From positions 64,670,638 to 64,734,637 of the forward strand of contig CM060177.1 in NCBI GenBank assembly GCA_030549775.1: a DNA stretch of 64,000 nt. The letters are read 5' to 3'. Shown piece after piece: positions 59,583 to 64,000 of this stretch. The position numbers and the translations under genes were made by a program. How positions within the stretch are numbered: position 1 is the stretch's first letter; every line of letters begins with the position of its first letter. The DNA is from Tamarix chinensis (lineage: Eukaryota; Streptophyta; Magnoliopsida; Caryophyllales; Tamaricaceae). The notes beneath the pieces are model-generated. The model did no database searches. It was given only the letters and a program-made list of their open reading frames with translations, and had not been told where the DNA came from.

Positions 59583-62500
59583 TGTAATACCCCGTATTTT
59601 TGAAACCTAATTTTATTAAGCTTAATGATTTTATTAGCGTAATCTGATGTAAAAAAAATAATTATTATTTTAATTTTGATCTGTTTTATGGATTTATTGA
59701 CGATTTTGAATTCATATTTTAATTTAAGTAATCGTTGTCATTGTGAACCATTTTAGACAAATTTTCTCACGACCATGATTTTATTATATTCTTTTAATTT
59801 TGATTTTCGGTTAAAAATATGTATTCCCGTTCTTTCTCGTATTTTGATTTTTAATAATTTAGATTCATTTTTTATTATAACTTCGTCGTGTGATTAAGAC
59901 CTTATTTTTGGAGTTATATTTCGTTAACTAAATATGTTATTTAAATTATAGAATTTCTGTTTAAATAGTTAAATTTATTTTAATGATTTTATCCGTAGAA
60001 AATATTTCCGACTTTAAATTTATTCATTTTCGGAAATCTTTAATATTTGGGAAGTTTTAAATTAAAAAAATATTTTCGGAGTTTATTTATGAAATTCTTT
60101 CTAGAATTAATTCTCTTTTGTTTTATGCTTTTTGGTTTACGGAAAACCGATTTCAAAAATTATTTAAATTAGTTTTGGTTTATCCGAATTTGACTTAAAT
60201 ATTTTAGTATATTTTTTAAATAATTTTTCGGGGTCTTATAATGTATTTCCGTAAATAATATAAGTTTTTACGTTCGTTGGTAAATTCTTCCGAAAATGTT
60301 TCCGAAATTCTTTATATAGCTTTTTATTAATTTTAAGCCTTCGAATCCGTTCCAAATAAATTTTCGTTAAATAAACTTTATATAAAATCTTCCAATAATA
60401 TTTTTATATTTTTAGTATTTTATTTTATGTGTATTTGTAAAAAAAAAAAAACAAAACCCCCCGCACCCTAGCCCCGACCGGCGCCCCTCTCTTCTTTCTC
60501 TTTCTCTCTTCCCTTTCCCCAACCCCCTGTCCCGCAACCCTAACCCTAACCCTAACCCTAGCCGACCTCCCTCACCCCTCTCCGGCCAAACTCGCCAACA
60601 CCCGTCGACCACCGCCATAGCAGCCACTAGCCGCAGCAACAGCCGCTGTAGCAGCGACCAAAACAGCCGCGCATAGTAGCTGCGAGAGTAGCAGCAGCAG
60701 CGGCGAGCGGCAACCCAGGCTACGCCGCCATCGCCTGGTCACCGGCGAGCTCGGGTGACCACCGTCGACCCACCCCCGTCCCCCAACGAAGCCTCCCCAG
60801 CCTTCCTTTGCCCCGATTTGTCGGTTTTTAATTGGTATAAATTTCTGAAAACCCTAACCCTTGTTTTGATTAATTGGGTATGGATTAGCTTATAAAAAGC
60901 TAAATTGATTGTTTGTTTATGTATATATGTGCTGTAAGATTGATTTGGATAGGTTAATTGTGTGGTTGTGTTGAGATTTTGGAAAAATTGGATTCTTGGC
61001 CAGGTTATGCCCGAATTTTTCAGATCTGTCCGTTTTTGCGATTTCGGACAAATTGATTATACAATATGTTTTAAAATGTATCGAATTTCATTTTGGAACC
61101 GTCAATTTGAGAAATTTATGCAGGTTTTATCGGAATTTGATTCCTAGGTCAAATTTTGGGTGTAATGAAATTGGGTCGTATAATTGAGCCGTCCCGCTCA
61201 ATTGATTTTATAATATCGTTTAAAATGTATTTAATTTTATATTGGAAGTGTCGATTTGGGAAAATTGTGTGTAATTGATCGAAATTGGATTTTTAGGTCA
61301 AAACTCCCGCGCTCACATGGATTAATGAAGAATGCTTTGAATGAATACGAATGAAGTAATTCATGGGAAAATACTAAGTACTTACAGTGAAACACCATGT
61401 AAGTCGGGGCCAGTCCGATCCACCGGTAAGAATAGTGGTCAGAGACGTTCTGCCCTGTGTGTTTATTTCCGGTCCACCGGCTATAATAGTGGTCAGAGGC
61501 GTTCTGCCATGAGTGTTGATTTCCGGTCCACCGGCTATAATAGTGAGGCTCCCGCACTTACATGGATTATTAAAGAATATGTGTGGAATGAACATATTAT
61601 TAATGAGAATAAAGAATAAGTCTAATTGGACCATGTCCAGCTTTTATTATCTATATTGCTACATGCTGCTTACGTGAGTATGCCACGTATTGAGTTTTAA
61701 TAATATGGATTATTCCTACCTGAAGCGTATGAGCCACTTTACATCTCGGTTATACCACGCTTATATGTTAAATACGACATTACGTATGTTTTATATGTTA
61801 CTCTAGGTGTATGGTAAGATTTATGCTGTGGGTTGTGAATATGCATGATATTGTATCAACGTGTTGTACCCGGATTTAATATGCACTTGATGATATCTCT
61901 CCTAATATAGGGTAGTGGGACTTACTCAGTATTGGACCCGTACTGATACTACCTTGGTTGAATGGGTCCTGTGATGATCCACCGATGGTGGGGAGCAGAC
62001 CTCTTGTGCAGGTTGATACTGTGTTGGGGTGGAAGGCCTGACTTGAGTGAGTAGGCAATCCGGATATTGATCCTTGGGAACTGTTTTATTTAGCTATATT
62101 TTGTACTACGCTTCTTGTTTTGAAACGGTACTCTTAAGTTGTATTCCTAAATGATATTCTAACTGTTCTTGACTCGTGTTTTCGTGAATGACCTATGTTA
62201 ACTATGTACCTATGTTTTGATGATTATTACTTAACGATTGTTTAGTTTAGCCTTAGCACTTAGTATCGGAACGGTAGGGGTGAACCGGGCTGGTACTAAG
62301 TGTGGCAGTAATACCCCCAAGTTTATGGTTTTAATTCTTTCGCTTCCGCTAAACCTTTGTCTTAAACAAAATTTTTCAGTAGTAAATTTGGGGGTGTTAG
62401 CCCGGTTCACCCCTACCGTTCCGATACTAAGTGCTAAGGCTAAACTAAACAATCGTTAAGTAAGAATCATCAAAACATAGGTACATAGTGTGGCGGTAAT

Positions 62501-62589
62501 ACCCCCAAGTTTACGGTTTTAATTCTTTCGCTTTCGCTAAACCTTTGTCTTAAACAAAATTTTTCAGTAATAAATTTGGGGGTGTTACA
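59583..62589 (+). mobile_element. Solo LTR, 3007 bp, same family as LTR copy 1
   Basis: It begins TGTAATACCCCG and ends GGGGTGTTACA, with exact 5-bp duplications TTTAC at 59578-59582 and 62590-62594 in AT-rich DNA. Restoring the site gives a TTTACAACTATGATTATG word that occurs uninterrupted at 59506. Blocks in order are an AT-rich head, a short C-rich block with CCCTAACCCTAACCC (60536-60565), a GC-rich island, two repeats of about 150 bp (61085 and 61233), a 50-54 bp minisatellite (61435-61545) and the terminal palindrome region. It lacks gag, pol and a second LTR. Homology in reverse to 6440-11360 defines the family. Confidence 0.9.
62201..62589. repeat. Terminal A-S-A'-S structure: 91-bp inverted repeat plus 98-bp direct repeat at the LTR end
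   Basis: Arm A (62201-62291) recurs as its complement A' (62399-62489) with only one mismatch in 91. The intervening S (62302-62399, from GTGGCAGTAATACCCCC to GGGGGTGTTA) recurs directly at 62490-62587, with four differences in 98. The two open frames here that begin with identical residues on opposite strands are caused by this palindrome. A transcript through it could form a hairpin with a 91-bp stem. Confidence 0.95.
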
Positions 62590-62594
62590 TTTAC

Positions 62595-64000
62595 AACTAT
62601 GATTATGATTAATAATACTTTGTATTTATTATTAATTTGTAGTTACAATAAATACTATTCTAATTAATTAACATTTTAAAATTATACTTAAAATTATATG
62701 TATAAAATAATTAATTATAAATATTATTTTTCATAATTATTAATTTATTTTTATTAATTATTAATTTATCATTTCAATAAATAGTTATTAATAATTAATT
62801 GTAAATTATATTGATTATTTAATTATAATTGTGACTAATAATATTTTACTAATTATAATAAATAATTATATCTAATATTATTCTTATGAATTATTTCCTA
62901 ATAATTATAATCAATATTATTCTTATCAACAATGTGTTCATTGTCAAAATTAATATTATCTATATTGATTATTTATGATTATAATTAATTATATTTTTAT
63001 TAATTATTATATTATAATTAAACTATATACAATTATTATTAATTTGCTATTAATAATTATAATAATGATTTAAGTATTGATTAATTAGTTATAATAATTA
63101 ATATTTTTTTAATAATTATTCATTTTCCATTACAATGTATAGTTATGGTTGTTTATTAATTAATTATAATTATAATTTTTACTCTTTGTATTAATAATTT
63201 CATTACAATTAAAAATTTGATCATTAAAATTAATAGTACTTGTACTAATCAATTAGTTATTTATGATTATAATTAATACTAGTTTTGATTAATTATTAAA
63301 TTATAGTTATAATAAATATTATTCTTATTAATTTGTTGTTCAAACTCAAATTATTATTTTTCTTCTTAATTAATTATTTATAATTCTGACTAGTTCTATT
63401 TTGAATAATTATTAGCTTATATCACTATTAGTATTTTTGTAAAAATGTTTTATGACTGTTGATATAATATATGTTTCTTATTTAATTATAATTCAAACTC
63501 AAAATATGTTTATGAACTAATATATATTATTTAATATTATTCTTATTTATTGTTTCTTCATAAATATAATGAACCATATTTATAGTAATTTTGATTGATA
63601 TTAATCATATAATAAACAATATAACTACCAATAAAATAATTATTGTTTGTATTGGTGAATCATTTATAATTACGAATAGTAATATTTTTTATTAATTATG
63701 AATTTATAGTTATAATTGATATGATTTTTTTTAGACTTCCTATCTATGGTTATACTTTTTTATATTTATTAATAATTTATGATTATGATTAATACCAAAT
63801 TTATTATTTATTAATTTATCTTTACAATGAGTATTATTGTTAAGTAATTATTTTTAATTATAATTAATACTAATTATGATGGTTATTTAATTATATTTAA
63901 GAATAATTTTTTTTTATATTAATTATAATTAATAATTATAGTTGGTAGAAGAAGATAAGAGAAGTGAGTGGTCAGTAATTAATGCAGGTATAATAGTTAC
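62595..64000. repeat. AT-rich satellite-like DNA; the last 455 bp match 45460-45895 in reverse
   Basis: This continues the AT-rich domain. The terminal part, from about 63545, is the outer right arm of the inverted duplication: AGAAGATAAGAGAAGTGAGTG near 63950 is the complement of CACTCACTTCTCTTATCTTCT near 45487. The window ends inside the arm, so its extent is unknown. No gene is present. Confidence 0.8.

Noticed and set aside
60412..60639. Gly-Leu repeat protein on the minus strand
   Set aside because: The repeat comes from CCCTAA-type DNA in the LTR. No homology is recognised.
62231..62459. Two 73-codon frames on opposite strands with the same first residues
   Set aside because: They are the mirror products of the 91-bp inverted repeat and not genes.

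Overview
The window looks like gene-poor, repeat-rich nuclear DNA of a flowering plant, probably a eudicot. I find no intact host gene. The evidence is a decayed plastid DNA insertion (NUPT), a tRNA-Asp-primed Athila-type Ty3 retrotransposon, several solo LTRs with exact 5-bp target-site duplications (TSDs), hAT transposons with 8-bp TSDs, an L1-type LINE, a 5S-rRNA-derived Cassandra TRIM LTR, and more than 10 kb of very AT-rich, satellite-like DNA. Nearly every coding sequence is broken. The exception is the Athila gag/protease part, which is one open frame of 825 codons.

Layout. Bases 1 to about 6300 are plastid-derived: the ycf1 3' end, rps15, an ndhH 5' fragment, an rpoB 5' fragment, a ccsA fragment and trnL-UAG. 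Bases 6300-11360 are a minus-strand copy of a long LTR family with internal minisatellites, hosting a nested 849-bp solo LTR at 9507-10355. Bases 11361-17529 are older LTR-derived and simple-repeat DNA: degenerate CCCTAAA-like repeats, an (AAT)n field with spaced hairpins, purine- and pyrimidine-rich LTR segments, and a 37-bp-type minisatellite. Bases 17530-27562 are a complete, young Athila-like element. Bases 27737-29534 are a solo LTR. Bases 30752-40245 are a 9.5-kb hAT transposon with a decayed transposase. Bases 41630-43824 hold a tandem duplication of about 1 kb, followed by a minus-strand Ty3 integrase fragment. From 45420 to the end lies a very AT-rich domain. It contains a full-length but decayed LINE (46307-51120), a non-autonomous hAT (51195-52579), a Ty3 pol C-terminal scrap, a Cassandra solo LTR (55338-55568), an inverted partial copy of the LINE with its upstream DNA, and a 3-kb solo LTR (59583-62589) ending in an unusual palindrome and direct-repeat arrangement.

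How it fits together. The region is a nest of insertions rather than a gene neighbourhood. The most informative structures are the exact TSDs (TTTAC, CGGTG, CATAT, ATTTG, CTTATTAG, CACATGAC/CACACGAC, and 19 bp for the LINE), the three-piece plastid chimera, the inverted duplication at 45.4-47.2 kb versus 55.9-64.0 kb, and the hairpin-forming LTR end. Functional calls come from reading motifs by eye. No database search or alignment program was run, so lineage names and repeat-unit lengths are judgements.
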